64,000 nucleotides of DNA from Mesorhizobium sp. NZP2077 (GTDB lineage: Bacteria > Pseudomonadota > Alphaproteobacteria > Rhizobiales > Rhizobiaceae), in NCBI RefSeq assembly GCF_013170805.1, contig NZ_CP051293.1, positions 3,788,001-3,852,000 of the forward strand, given 5' to 3'. The notes beneath the pieces were generated by a model. It saw nothing but the letters and a program-made list of their open reading frames with translations, ran no database searches and was not told where the DNA came from. Made by a program: the position numbers and the translations under genes. Positions 17,525 through 26,482 of this stretch are shown here, piece after piece; positions within the stretch are counted from its first letter, which is position 1; the number at the start of each line of letters is the position of its first letter.

Positions 17525-18842
17525 GTTGTGTGCGTCAAGTTCTGCGAAAGGGGCGGCCATGGCGCAGAGCGAGCTGCTTGTGCTCGCGCAGGTCGTCCAT
17601 GTTGATGTAGCGATGTAGCGGTTGGCCTCCATCCAGTTTTCGTTGGTCTCGACGGCCAACGCCCTGACGAGGCGCAGGCAGCTTTCGGAGTTGGGGAAGA
17701 TGCGAACGACGTAGGTGCGGCGCGTGATCTCTTCGTTGAGCCGTTCGAGCATGTTGGTGAATTTCAGGTGCTTATGGTGCTGGCGCGGCAGGCGGAAGAA
17801 GGTCAGCGGGTGCTCAATGGTCTCCTCTACCCATGTCGTCAGCCGCGGATAGCGGCCCGACTATTTGGATAGCCGTGCAGCGAGATCGGCCTTGGCCTCG
17901 GCGAGATCGCGTCGGTCGTAAAGCCGGCGCGCATTTCATGCAGGCAGTCGTAGCCGTGCTTCCTCGGCAGGTGATCGAGCGCATTCCTGAGGAAGTGCAC
18001 GTAGCAGCGCCGCCATGCGGCTTCGGAGATCACTTCGCCGATCGCTGCCACGGGCCGGCGGCCGGCATGATCGTCGGACACGACCAGTTCGACGCCCTTG
18101 AGGCCGCGCGTCTTCAGTGAGACGAGGAAGTCCTTCCAGGCCGAGCGGCTCTCGCGATTGGCCATCTCCACGGCCAGCATCTGGCGTCGGCCGTCCCAGT
18201 CGATGGCGACCGCAACAGCACCGCCTGGCTCATGACGACGCCGGCTTCACGCACCTTCTCATAGCGCGCGTCGAGGATGAGGTAGGCAAACGGCTCTTGA
18301 AGGGGTCTACTAGCAAAGGCAGCGAGGCTCTCGTCCAGCCGCTTGTTGATGGCCGAGATTGACGAAGCCGAGAAGGCATGGTCGCACAGCTCTTCGGTGA
18401 TCGCCTTGACCTTGCGGTCGACACGCACAAACATCTCCGCAAGCGTCGCCACCAAGGCGCACTGCGAACGCTGATAGCGCTCGAACAATTCGGTGGAGAA
18501 GCGCCCCGAGCGGCCCTGCGCAAACCGCAGCTCAAGCTTGCCGACGCGCGCCACAAGGGTGCGGCCGTAATTACCCGAGCGATAGCCAAGCCGCTCCGGC
18601 GTGCGTTCGCCCTTCGAAGCGCCCAGTGCCTCGTCGATCTCGGCCTCGAGCATTTCCTGCATCACCGCACGGATCATTTCGTGCAGCTCGTCTGGGTTCG
18701 AAAGCAGAATGTCTTTGACGGCAGCGCTGGCGGTCTTACTTTCAGTCCCGGTCATGGTGGCGTTCCTTGGCGGGAATCGGTGATGTGAACAATCGCCAGC
18801 CTGCCACGACCGCCCTCTCTCAGCGAAATCTCTGCACACTAC
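17525..18842 (-). mobile_element. IS256-family (Mutator-like) insertion sequence, degenerate
   Basis: Outer ends GTTGTGTGC (17525) and, inverted, GTAGTGTGC (ending 18842) match at 8 of 9 positions, and weaker similarity runs inward toward GGGCGG. The transposase fills the element. No exact target duplication is visible. It truncates the second FGE gene on its left side. Confidence 0.65.
17535..18755 (-). pseudogene. IS256-family transposase with several frameshifts
   Basis: N-terminal part from MTGTESKTASAAVKDIL through YRSGNYGRTLVARVGKLELR and SISAINKRLDESLAAF; middle part GLKGVELVVSDDHAG and RRCYVHFLRNALDHLPRKHG; C-terminal part NMLERLNEEITRRTYVVRIF, ESCLRLVRALAVE. These are the Transposase_mut signatures. 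The frame breaks near 18200, near 17930, and at 17604-17619, where GATGTAGC is present twice in tandem. Removing one copy restores RYINMDDLREHKQLALRHG and the proper stop at 17535. The transposase is inactive as written. Confidence 0.85.
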
Positions 18843-19111
18843 CCAAGATGACCAATCCAAGTGGAGGTAGCGTGAGGCGAGCTACGACCCGCTGAGGCCC
18901 ACATCATGATTCCGCGAAGGGCTGACCCAGGCAGATCTTTCCTGTGCGCTTCATTCGGAGAAGCTGAAATGAATGCGATATGCTCGAACCATATTCGACA
19001 GGATTCATGGGGTGTTCTGCCAGTTAGGCCACCTATCACCAGGCTGCCTACTAAACTCGCGGGGGGAACTGGCGGCCGGAGCCCGGCCTTCTCGCCACTA
19101 GAACTGTGCGA

Positions 19112-20833
19112 TCAATCCGCAATGGCAACGCCGGCCTTCCTCAGCGAGCCGATGACAAATTCGACATCCTGCGGGCGCGTAAGCCGTATCGAAAGGTCTT
19201 GTCGCATGTTCTTCAGCAGATCTGGTTGATTTTGGTCCAGCCAGGCGAGCTCGTGTTCAGTAGCGACTTTGTCTTTGCCTTCGCTGAAAATCGCGGCTGC
19301 CAGCACGTGGTAAATAGGATTGGATGGAACCGGCGATTTCCTGATCCACATGGCGGCTTGCGAAAAATCACCCAGGAAATAGGAGCACATGGCCAAGTCA
19401 ATGTCGTAGTAACCTATGGAACTCGGATTTCTTTGGCGCGCTTCACCAATCAACGAGCATCCTTCATGCCAACTTCCTGACATCGCCAGGCGGGCTCCAT
19501 ACTCGCCCATAAGTTCGGTATCGTTCGGGTTGATGGCCAAAGCGTCCTTGCCCGCTTTCAAAGCTGCGTCGATGTTCTTGCTGTAATAAAGGGCGAACAT
19601 TTCCGCTTGGCGTCCCCGGATGTTAAGCGGATCGAGTTCCACGGCCCGCCTTGCTGCGGCAAAGGCGCGCGCGAGCGCTGGCGGCGACGAGGAGCGATCT
19701 ACTGGAAACTCGAAACGATAGTCATCTATGTAGATCAGCGACAGAAGACTCCAGGCGGTGGCGTAGTTAGGGAAGCGATCGACGGCCTTTTCGAGGCATG
19801 AGCGTACGGATGATCGGGTTTGTGGATCGAGCTCGGCTCGGTACACATAAAATGAAAGCGTGCAAGAGTAAGCGGCCCAGTCGTCGGGTGGGTTCTCGAA
19901 GTGGAGGGAGGCGTCGGCCTGGAAAATGACGCCGTAGGTTTGAGCGAGGCTCGTGGTCACGTTACGCGCGATGTCGGCTTGAGCCCTGAGCAGGTCGGCG
20001 ACCTTCAATCCGCCATCGTAGCTTTCGGCCCAAAGGACAGAGCCGTCGGCCCGGTTGACAAAGCGGACTTGGAGGCGAAAGGCGTCGTCCGACAGGTTGA
20101 CGCTTCCGGCAAGGATAAATCGCGGGGGCGCAACCAATGTATCGTCCGCCTTTCCGGTCGACTCCATGACCACGACGTCCTTGAACTTGGAGAGCTGGCC
20201 GATGACCTCCTGCTTCAAGCCGCTTGCGATGGCTGCTGAGGCCGTTGTCCCGGCCAGATCCTCGAAAGGCTGCACAAGCACGCGGGGCCCTTCAGGCGTG
20301 CCGGAGCCGGCGCGGGGCGAGTGCCACCACCATGCGACGGTGGCCAAGGCTATGACGAGCGCCACAAGCACCCATGTCAGACTGAATGTCCGTCTGCGAG
20401 CGGCCGGAATGGGGACGGCGAGAGACGCAGCAGGGGTTGCCGGAAGCTCTGCCATAGGCGCCGGTGATCGCGGGGAGAAGACAGGAACATACCCTCCCTT
20501 TGGGATCGTGATCAGGATTGAGTCGGCATGTCCGGAGGTCAGATAGTAACGCTCAAGCGCGCGCCTAAGGTGGCCAGCCTCGATGCGGACAATGGGATCC
20601 GTCTGCGCATCGAACGCCTCGCCGCGGCCGAACACCTCAACTGCGATGGAATAGGCCTTGATGCGGTCGCCACGTCCCGCCAGCGTTTCCTCCACCACAT
20701 GGGAGAGGAAGCGGCGCTCGCGCCCGGTTGCATCGAAGTCCGCACTGGCGACGATCAGGGTAAGTTGGGCGCGGCAATCCTCAACAGGGAGATCATGCCC
20801 CCCTGTGGAGAATGTTCCAGGAGGATTATCCAA
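19112..20833 (-). CDS. TPR protein with N-terminal DNA-binding-like domain and membrane helix
   Basis: 573 residues. Residues about 38-118 (RERRFLSHVVEETLAGRGDR to TIPKGGYVPVF) resemble the N-terminal domain of rhizobial proteins often labelled adenylate cyclase; no cyclase domain is present. A membrane helix lies at 151-171. Residues 180-310 (VLVQPFEDLAGT, FILAGSVNLSDD, RFVNRADGSVLWAESYD) are the TolB-N-like part that usually follows a cyclase. Tetratricopeptide repeats come after, for example LEKAVDRFPNYATAWSLLSL. It starts at TTG 20833, supported by GAGGGGG just upstream. Motif copy 2 lies 49-79 bp upstream of this start, but pointing away. Likely a signalling or scaffold protein. Confidence 0.8.
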   Translation of the reverse strand: MDNPPGTFSTGGHDLPVEDCRAQLTLIVASADFDATGRERRFLSHVVEETLAGRGDRIKAYSIAVEVFGRGEAFDAQTDPIVRIEAGHLRRALERYYLTSGHADSILITIPKGGYVPVFSPRSPAPMAELPATPAASLAVPIPAARRRTFSLTWVLVALVIALATVAWWWHSPRAGSGTPEGPRVLVQPFEDLAGTTASAAIASGLKQEVIGQLSKFKDVVVMESTGKADDTLVAPPRFILAGSVNLSDDAFRLQVRFVNRADGSVLWAESYDGGLKVADLLRAQADIARNVTTSLAQTYGVIFQADASLHFENPPDDWAAYSCTLSFYVYRAELDPQTRSSVRSCLEKAVDRFPNYATAWSLLSLIYIDDYRFEFPVDRSSSPPALARAFAAARRAVELDPLNIRGRQAEMFALYYSKNIDAALKAGKDALAINPNDTELMGEYGARLAMSGSWHEGCSLIGEARQRNPSSIGYYDIDLAMCSYFLGDFSQAAMWIRKSPVPSNPIYHVLAAAIFSEGKDKVATEHELAWLDQNQPDLLKNMRQDLSIRLTRPQDVEFVIGSLRKAGVAIAD

Positions 20834-20881
20834 GTTGCCCCCTCATTGACCGCTGCAATCGCTGCAACTTATGCGCGTATC

Positions 20882-20912
20882 ATTACATGGTCTCCCACGT
20901 AACTTACATTCC
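20882..20912 (+). promoter_or_regulatory. Conserved intergenic motif, copy 2
   Basis: ATTACATGGTCTCCCACG then TAACTTACATTCC. It sits between the divergent TPR gene (start 20833) and the small gene at 21009, 97 bp before the latter and in its orientation. The AT at positions 9-10 of GTAACTTACATTCC matches copy 3 exactly. Confidence 0.55.
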
Positions 20913-21008
20913 ACTGCAGGGCTTGGGCAATATAATTCGGTCAGATCATCTACCAACTCAGCAATTCAGATCATAGAATTATCGATAATTCGGTCACGTC
21001 AGCGAATT

Positions 21009-21314
21009 ATGACAAAAGAAGACAGATCGGCTGGGAGAACAAGAGCGATCTCGGCGGCGGTACGTCGGTTTCCGCGGTTTGAATTGGCGATCCATCGGCT
21101 GATGGATCGGAGTGAGAGTTTTCGCGATATGTGCGAGGAACTCGCAGATGCGGAGTTTGCGCTTTCAAGGGTCGACGAGGTCCGGCTGGAATTACGCGAG
21201 CCCAGGCGAGTTGAATGGCAGGAACTGGTGGATCGGTTAGCCGGAGAGGTCGAAGCGGTACTAAACACCGATACCGCCTGGAAATTGGGTGCCACTCCAT
21301 GGCCGCCAAGGTGA
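21009..21314 (+). CDS. Hypothetical protein, helical
   Basis: 101 residues from ATG 21009 (MTKEDRSAG). The frame is open further upstream, but that part covers the conserved motif and has no family character. The body is charged and helical: FPRFELAIHRLMDRSESFRD, CEELADAEFALSRVDE, ELVDRLAGEVEAVL. Similar short proteins occur in rhizobia without known function; a cytoplasmic coiled-coil adaptor is plausible. The ribosome-binding site is weak. Confidence 0.65.
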   Translation: MTKEDRSAGRTRAISAAVRRFPRFELAIHRLMDRSESFRDMCEELADAEFALSRVDEVRLELREPRRVEWQELVDRLAGEVEAVLNTDTAWKLGATPWPPR

Positions 21315-21481
21315 ACGGGCATTGGATGGCCAAGCGAACCGTAGGAACCGAGCCGGCGGAGAGAAGGATCCGGGGCATTGGCTGGTTGGCGTCCGCTCGA
21401 ATTGCCCGCTCATGCCCGAAGTCTGTCTGACAGGACCGGGGCGTGCAGACCTAGATCAACGACTAAACAATGGAGGAAATG

Positions 21482-21808
21482 ATGACAACGAAGTTCACAT
21501 TGCGCAATTCTATCGTCCTGGCCCTGGCCTTGGCCACGTTTCTCCAAATCGATCCGGTCTCCTTGGTGTCGGGAGGTTCGGTGTCGTCTGAGGCGTTGGC
21601 GCGGGTTGGCCGGCCGCTTACGCCAGGAAGCGTGGCAGGCGTCGCGCGGCGCACGACACGGCGTACGATCCACAGAACACACGTCTACATCAGGACACTT
21701 CCTGCTGGTTGCGTTAAGACTTCGGTCAACGGAACGTCGGTCTGGCACTGCGGCGCGACGTACTATCAGCACACCGGCTCCCAGTACGTGGTCGTTAAAG
21801 TCAACTGA
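21482..21808 (+). CDS. Small exported hypothetical protein (paralogue of 16004-16327)
   Basis: 108 residues. ATG 21482 is preferred over ATG 21479 because GGAGG (21472-21476) is then 5 nt away. The signal region is IVLALALATFLQIDPVSLVS, cleaved probably before ARVGRPL. The conserved block is the same as in the 16004 protein, with AGCVKTS and VWHCGATYYQ holding the two shared cysteines. The basic middle (RRTTRRTIHRTH) could bind an anionic polymer. No named family. Confidence 0.73.
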   Translation: MTTKFTLRNSIVLALALATFLQIDPVSLVSGGSVSSEALARVGRPLTPGSVAGVARRTTRRTIHRTHVYIRTLPAGCVKTSVNGTSVWHCGATYYQHTGSQYVVVKVN

Positions 21809-21900
21809 CATCAGTTTGGACCGGCGACATCAGCTTCGGATGTCAGTCTGTGGGAGGGTGTTTGAGTGCGAACTTGGTAACCAGGTTAACCATCTTGCGT

Positions 21901-23178
21901 ATGCGTAACGTTTCGCTGGCATTCGCTTGTATTGGCCTGCTTTGCGGCTGCGCGTCCCGCCCGACTAATGTGCTGTTGCCGGTGGCCGATACGTCACCGG
22001 CATCTAGCAAGGTGGAGATGCTGGTAACGACGACCCGCGCTCGCTCTGCCAATCCGGCCGAAATGTATACGGGCGAGCGCGGAAGCGCTCCTTCGTTCGC
22101 GGACATAACGGTCTCGATCCCTCCGGCATCGGCGCGCAAGGTGGGCGAGGTCGCCTGGCCCAAGAAGCTGCCATCAAACCCTGCGACCGATTTCGCGGTT
22201 GTGAAAGCCGAGGAATTAACACTGCAGACCGCGAAGGGGTGGCTGCACGCCTCTGTCAGGAAGAGCCCGGATCACAGCGTCCTGATCTTTATCCATGGGT
22301 TCAACAATCGATTCGAAGACTCTGTTTACCGCTTTGCTCAGATCGCCAAGGACACGGGCACCGACAGCGTCCCGATCCTGGTCACATGGCCTTCACGAGG
22401 CAGTACGCTGGCCTATGGGTACGATCGCGAAAGCACCAACTACACCCGCGATGCCCTCGAACTGCTGTTCCAGTATGTCGCGCGCGATCCGGACATAAAA
22501 GAGGTTTCGATCCTCGCTCATTCGATGGGCAACTGGCTTGCGTTGGAATCCCTGCGTCAGATGGCCATTCGCAATGGCGGCCTGCCGGCGAAGTTCAAGA
22601 ATGTCATGCTGGCTGCGCCTGACGTCGATGTTGACGTGTTCCGCACGCAGATTGCCGACATGGGTAAGCAGCACCCGAAGTTCACTCTCTTTGTCTCACA
22701 GGATGACCGGGCACTCGCCGTTTCGCGACGGGTCTGGGGCAACATCCCCCGGCTCGGCTCTATTAATCCCGAGGAGGCTCCCTACAAGGAAGAACTCGCG
22801 AGCGAGAATGTTACTGTCATCGATCTGACGAAAGTCAAATCCGGAGACAGTTTGAACCACGGCAAGTTCGCTTCGTCTCCGCAAATCGTGCAGCTCATTG
22901 GGGCGCGGATGGCCGGTGGCCAGAGCCTGACCGACAGTAGGGTCGGCCTTGGCGACACGATCGTGCAAGCGACGACCGGTGCGGCGGCGGCGGCGGGCAG
23001 CGCTGCAGGATTGGTGATTGCGGCACCCGTTGCAGCAGTCGATCAGAACACCAGGGAAAATTACGGCAACGAGGTCGAGAGTTTGACCGGCCCGCAAAGC
23101 AGCAAGAAAGCGAATGCTGGCGGCAAGAATTGCCCCCTGCCGACACCATCCACGAAAGAATGCAAGACGTTGCTTTGA
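21901..23178 (+). CDS. Alpha/beta-hydrolase lipoprotein (DUF900 type)
   Basis: 425 residues from ATG 21901. The lipobox LCGC puts the acylated cysteine at 17, so the mature enzyme is membrane-anchored. The DUF900 hydrolase domain shows SVLIFIHGFNNRFED (126-140), the nucleophile elbow AHSMGN with Ser208, and VMLAAPDVDVDVF downstream. The family is esterase- or lipase-like, and the substrate is unknown. The C-terminal 80 residues are Ala/Gly-rich (QATTGAAAAAGSAAGLVIAA), perhaps a glycine-zipper, then a disordered tail. A DUF1254 gene follows 57 bp later on the same strand. Confidence 0.86.
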   Translation: MRNVSLAFACIGLLCGCASRPTNVLLPVADTSPASSKVEMLVTTTRARSANPAEMYTGERGSAPSFADITVSIPPASARKVGEVAWPKKLPSNPATDFAVVKAEELTLQTAKGWLHASVRKSPDHSVLIFIHGFNNRFEDSVYRFAQIAKDTGTDSVPILVTWPSRGSTLAYGYDRESTNYTRDALELLFQYVARDPDIKEVSILAHSMGNWLALESLRQMAIRNGGLPAKFKNVMLAAPDVDVDVFRTQIADMGKQHPKFTLFVSQDDRALAVSRRVWGNIPRLGSINPEEAPYKEELASENVTVIDLTKVKSGDSLNHGKFASSPQIVQLIGARMAGGQSLTDSRVGLGDTIVQATTGAAAAAGSAAGLVIAAPVAAVDQNTRENYGNEVESLTGPQSSKKANAGGKNCPLPTPSTKECKTLL

Positions 23179-23235
23179 ATGGAAGTGCTCACGCAATTCG
23201 ATGTCGCGGCAGACGGGACACTGGGAGAAAACGCG

Positions 23236-24648
23236 ATGAGACTGACACGCCGCAACTTTACGATAGGTTCGGCGCTAGCCTTTAGCCTCGCCGGACTTGG
23301 CTCAAACAGCGCTCAGGCTGCCGTCGTAACTGCGACTGAAGCGCGCGTGATCGCCAAGGAGGCCTACATCTACGGCTACCCAATGGTGGACGGCTACCGT
23401 ATCCTTCACACCTATTTCGTGAACACCAAGAGCCCCGAGCACAAAGCGCCTTGGAACCAGCTCGTCAACATCCCGCGTGTCTACACGCCCGATGACAAGG
23501 CGGTGCAGACGCCCAACTCTGACACTCCCTACTCCATGATAGGGCTCGACTTACAGGCTGAACCGATGGTGCTCACCGTGCCGTCGATGGAAAAGGACCG
23601 CTACTTCAGCATCCAGCTCGTCGATCTCTATACCCACAATTTCGACTACATCGGCAGCCGTACGACCGGCAACGACGGCGGCAGCTTCCTCATCGCCGGG
23701 CCGGGCTGGAGGGGCGAGACGCCCAAGGGGGTCGCAAAGGTGATCCGCTCGGAGACCGGGCTTGTGCTCGGCATTTACCGCACGCAGCTCTTCAGGCCGG
23801 ACGATCTCGACAACGTCAAGAAGATCCAGGCTGGCTATAAGGCGGAGCCGCTATCAGCGTTTCTCGGTCAGCCCGCACCAGCGGTCGCCCCGGCCGTTGA
23901 TTTCATCGACCCTTTGGAGCCAAGCAAACAGAAGACGTCGCCCGAGTTTTTCAACATCTTGAACTTCGTCCTGCAGTTCTGTCCAACCGATCCCTCCGAG
24001 ACCGAGCTTATGGCGCGTTTTGCCAAGATTGGTGTCGGCGCAGGGAAGACCTTTGACGCGAACACTCTCTCGCCCGACATGAAGAGGGCCATCGAGCAGG
24101 GGATGGCCGACGCTTGGGCTGAGCTCGCTAACCTGAAAAAGAAAATAGACGCTCGGGAGGTGACCTCTGGCGATCTGCTCGGTACGCGGGAGCACCTGAA
24201 GAACAACTATCTTTATCGCATGGCCGGAGCGGTGCTCGGTATATATGGCAACTCGAAGGAGGAAGCCATGTACCCGGTGTATGCCATGGATGCCGAGGGG
24301 CAGAAGCTGGATGGTGGCAACCGTTACTTGCTGCACTTTACGCCCGACCAGCTGCCGCCTGCCAACGCCTTCTGGTCCCTGACGATGTACGAGTTGCCGT
24401 CAAGCTTGCTGGTCGCCAACCCGATCAATCGCTACCTGCTGAACAAGTCGATGCTGCCGCAATTCGTCAAGGATGCTGATGGCGGCCTGACATTTTATAT
24501 TCAGAACGAGTCGCCAGGTGATGCCGTGAAAGCGAATTGGCTACCGGCGCCCAAAGGTCCCTTCATGGTTGTCATGCGGCTCTATTGGCCGAAGCCGCAA
24601 GCGCTCGACGGATCGTGGAAACAGCCACCGGCGATTAAGACGCAGTGA
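23236..24648 (+). CDS. DUF1254/DUF1214 protein, Tat-exported
   Basis: 470 residues. The leader MRLTRRNFTIGSALAFSLAG is a twin-arginine signal. The DUF1254 part begins AKEAYIYGYPMVDGYR and continues TPNSDTPYSMIGLDL. The DUF1214 part carries FWSLTMYELPSSLLVANPIN and a C-terminal GPFMVVMRLYWPKP. Full length for the family, whose activity is uncharacterised; members are periplasmic and often sit near porins and hydrolases. GGGAG lies 7 nt before ATG 23236. The preceding in-frame extension from 23179 lacks a role. Confidence 0.91.
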   Translation: MRLTRRNFTIGSALAFSLAGLGSNSAQAAVVTATEARVIAKEAYIYGYPMVDGYRILHTYFVNTKSPEHKAPWNQLVNIPRVYTPDDKAVQTPNSDTPYSMIGLDLQAEPMVLTVPSMEKDRYFSIQLVDLYTHNFDYIGSRTTGNDGGSFLIAGPGWRGETPKGVAKVIRSETGLVLGIYRTQLFRPDDLDNVKKIQAGYKAEPLSAFLGQPAPAVAPAVDFIDPLEPSKQKTSPEFFNILNFVLQFCPTDPSETELMARFAKIGVGAGKTFDANTLSPDMKRAIEQGMADAWAELANLKKKIDAREVTSGDLLGTREHLKNNYLYRMAGAVLGIYGNSKEEAMYPVYAMDAEGQKLDGGNRYLLHFTPDQLPPANAFWSLTMYELPSSLLVANPINRYLLNKSMLPQFVKDADGGLTFYIQNESPGDAVKANWLPAPKGPFMVVMRLYWPKPQALDGSWKQPPAIKTQ

Positions 24649-24703
24649 GATGCACGGGACTCTTTGAAGCGTACGGCGGATCCGCAATGGGCAATGTCAA
24701 CAA

Positions 24704-25114
24704 ATGAACGCGAAACGAAAATTATTCCTGGTCGTAGTCGCGGCGGTCGAAGCAGCGACAGGCCTCGGTCTTCTGTTGCGGCCTTCCGTTGGATTTGCTC
24801 TCCTGCTTGGATTGGAGGGCGCCGCGGTTGAAGCAATTTTTGTCGGCCGCGTTGCGGGCGCCGCACTAGTTGCCATCGGCGTTGCAAGCTGGATGGCGAG
24901 GAAAGACGAATTGAATCCTTCACTATTCGGATTGCTTATTGGTATTCTGATTTACAACACGGCCGTATCAATTCTCCTCCTCTACGCGGTCGCGGCCTTA
25001 AAGATAGCCGGCGTCATGCTCTGGCCCACGGTTGTATTTCACGCGCTTCTTGCCGTCTGGGGTGGTCTGCTTCTACGGGACTTTCCGGGCGAAACTCCGC
25101 TGGGAAGCCGGTAA
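24704..25114 (+). CDS. Small integral membrane protein
   Basis: 136 residues with four likely helices: about 7-28 (FLVVVAAVEAATGLGLLL), 35-62, 73-98 (LFGLLIGILIYNTAVSILLL) and 103-124. No motif points to transport or catalysis. Gly and Ala spacing suggests tightly packed helices. It follows the DUF1254 gene at 55 bp without a clear ribosome-binding site and may be co-transcribed. Confidence 0.62.
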   Translation: MNAKRKLFLVVVAAVEAATGLGLLLRPSVGFALLLGLEGAAVEAIFVGRVAGAALVAIGVASWMARKDELNPSLFGLLIGILIYNTAVSILLLYAVAALKIAGVMLWPTVVFHALLAVWGGLLLRDFPGETPLGSR

Positions 25115-25475
25115 CAACCAAGGAGCTGATCCTTGGAAAGCAAGACAACGTCTCATTGGCTTGCGGCACATCGCATCTTACCAGCTCGGGCAAGCTACTC
25201 AACGATGGCGCGGCGGTCCTGCGAAGTCTGCGCTAAAGGCGATGTGCGGTCCCACGCGCCGGTCCACGAGATGCCGCGCTTACCCGGCAACAACAGCGGC
25301 TCTGTAGCGCGATTACATGCTTACCCCACGTAACTTACATTCCAGCACCAGCTCTTTGGGGCGTAGTGTCCAGGAAGGAAAGTAGAAAGCAACGGGGTCT
25401 CAAGCCCGGATGGCGCTGCGCTGGTAATATGAGAGCATCTCAGCTGCCGGAGAGCCTTCGCAACCAGAGGCAAAC
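25115..25475. other. Intergenic region upstream of the foldase-HupE-DUF3604 operon
   Basis: It contains a 6-bp-stem hairpin (CCAAGG and CCTTGG, about 25119-25137), which might end the preceding transcript, and motif copy 3. No gene is supported. Confidence 0.45.
25312..25343 (+). promoter_or_regulatory. Conserved intergenic motif, copy 3
   Basis: ATTACATGCTTACCCCACG then TAACTTACATTCC, the longest match to the shared pattern. It lies 133 bp before the first small gene (25476) of the operon that follows, in its orientation. Confidence 0.58.
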
Positions 25476-25610
25476 ATGGGCGACGTCGTATCGATTTTTC
25501 TGTTGGCGGCCCCGCTGGTTTTCGGCGTCGAAGGCAACCCGGCATTTGACAATGCCGGCGTGGCCCGCGTGCGAGATGCTGCCCTGGCCCAAGCGAAGGA
25601 AAGCGTATGA
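25476..25610 (+). CDS. Short membrane-type peptide at the head of the operon
   Basis: 44 residues (MGDVVSIFLLAAPLVFGVEG onward), with one hydrophobic stretch and a helical charged tail ending AQAKESV. Its TGA overlaps the ATG of the next gene (ATGA at 25607-25610), so translation would be coupled. That arrangement is the main support. It could be a leader peptide or a truncated relic of a longer gene. No family is recognised. Confidence 0.48.
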   Translation: MGDVVSIFLLAAPLVFGVEGNPAFDNAGVARVRDAALAQAKESV

Positions 25611-26482
25611 CGTTGCTCAGGGAGCCTCTCCTTCACTTTGCGGTCGTCGGCGCGATCCTTTTCGGCGGCTATTCGTGGCTGAACGACAAGCATGTCGAAT
25701 CCACATCTGTTAAGCCGGTACGGATCGGCGAAGGAGATGTCCGGTGGCTCAAGCAGACGTGGTCGAGCCAGTGGCTGCGAGACCCCACCGCCGACGAGCT
25801 CAAGGGGCTCGCTGAGGATCTCTTGAATGAGAAAGTGATGGCGCGCGAAGCGCAGGAGATGGGCCTCGAGAAGGATGACACCATCATCCGCCGCCGCTTG
25901 GCGCAAAAACTGAAATTCCTAGTCGAGGACACGGCCCAGCTTGCTGAGCCGACCGAGGCGGAGCTGCGCCAGTTCTATGCCGCCAATCCTGCGCATTTCC
26001 AGACGCCCGGAAAGCTGTCGTTCCGGCAGGTCTACTTTAACCCGGAGCATCGCAAGGACGCCGCGGCGGACGCGACCGCCGCGCTTGCGGCGCTGTCGGC
26101 GAATGCCGAGGTCGACTCCATCGAGGGCGACGGGCTGCTTTTCGGCGACAGCTTCGCCGATACCGACGAGCTCGCGCTCTCCGGAATGTTCGGTGCCGAT
26201 TTTGCGCACGAGGTGTTTGCGCTTGAACCAGGTGGATGGCGCGGTCCGGTGAAATCTGGCTATGGTTTTCATCTAGTGCTCGTCACGCGGCGCACGGCGA
26301 CTGCGCCGAAGCCCTTCGAAACAGTAAGGGATGCCGTACTCTCTGAGTGGCGCGCTGCGAAGCAAGTCGAACTCAGCCGAGACTACCTGGTCGAGCTGCG
26401 CAACAAATATAACGCGGAGCTGGATGACAGTGCAAAAGCGCTACTCGGGCACGAGACTACACCGAAGGTGGCTGCACAATGA
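25607..26482 (+). CDS. Membrane-anchored PpiC-type peptidyl-prolyl isomerase / foldase
   Basis: 291 residues. The N-terminal anchor is LLHFAVVGAILFGGYSW (about 8-24). A SurA/PrsA-like helical segment follows (ELKGLAEDLLNEKVMAREAQ, IIRRRLAQKLKFLVED), with the parvulin-like domain about 130-250 (ELRQFYAANPAHFQTPGKLS, SGYGFHLVLVTRR). It probably folds exported or outer membrane proteins in the periplasm; the cluster encodes several. The overlap with the next gene is 4 nt (ATGA at 26479). Confidence 0.88.
   Translation: MTLLREPLLHFAVVGAILFGGYSWLNDKHVESTSVKPVRIGEGDVRWLKQTWSSQWLRDPTADELKGLAEDLLNEKVMAREAQEMGLEKDDTIIRRRLAQKLKFLVEDTAQLAEPTEAELRQFYAANPAHFQTPGKLSFRQVYFNPEHRKDAAADATAALAALSANAEVDSIEGDGLLFGDSFADTDELALSGMFGADFAHEVFALEPGGWRGPVKSGYGFHLVLVTRRTATAPKPFETVRDAVLSEWRAAKQVELSRDYLVELRNKYNAELDDSAKALLGHETTPKVAAQ

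Noticed and set aside
17517..18850. Target duplication around the IS256 element (AAAATGAG against CCAAGATG)
   Set aside because: The match is poor and depends on shifting the ends.
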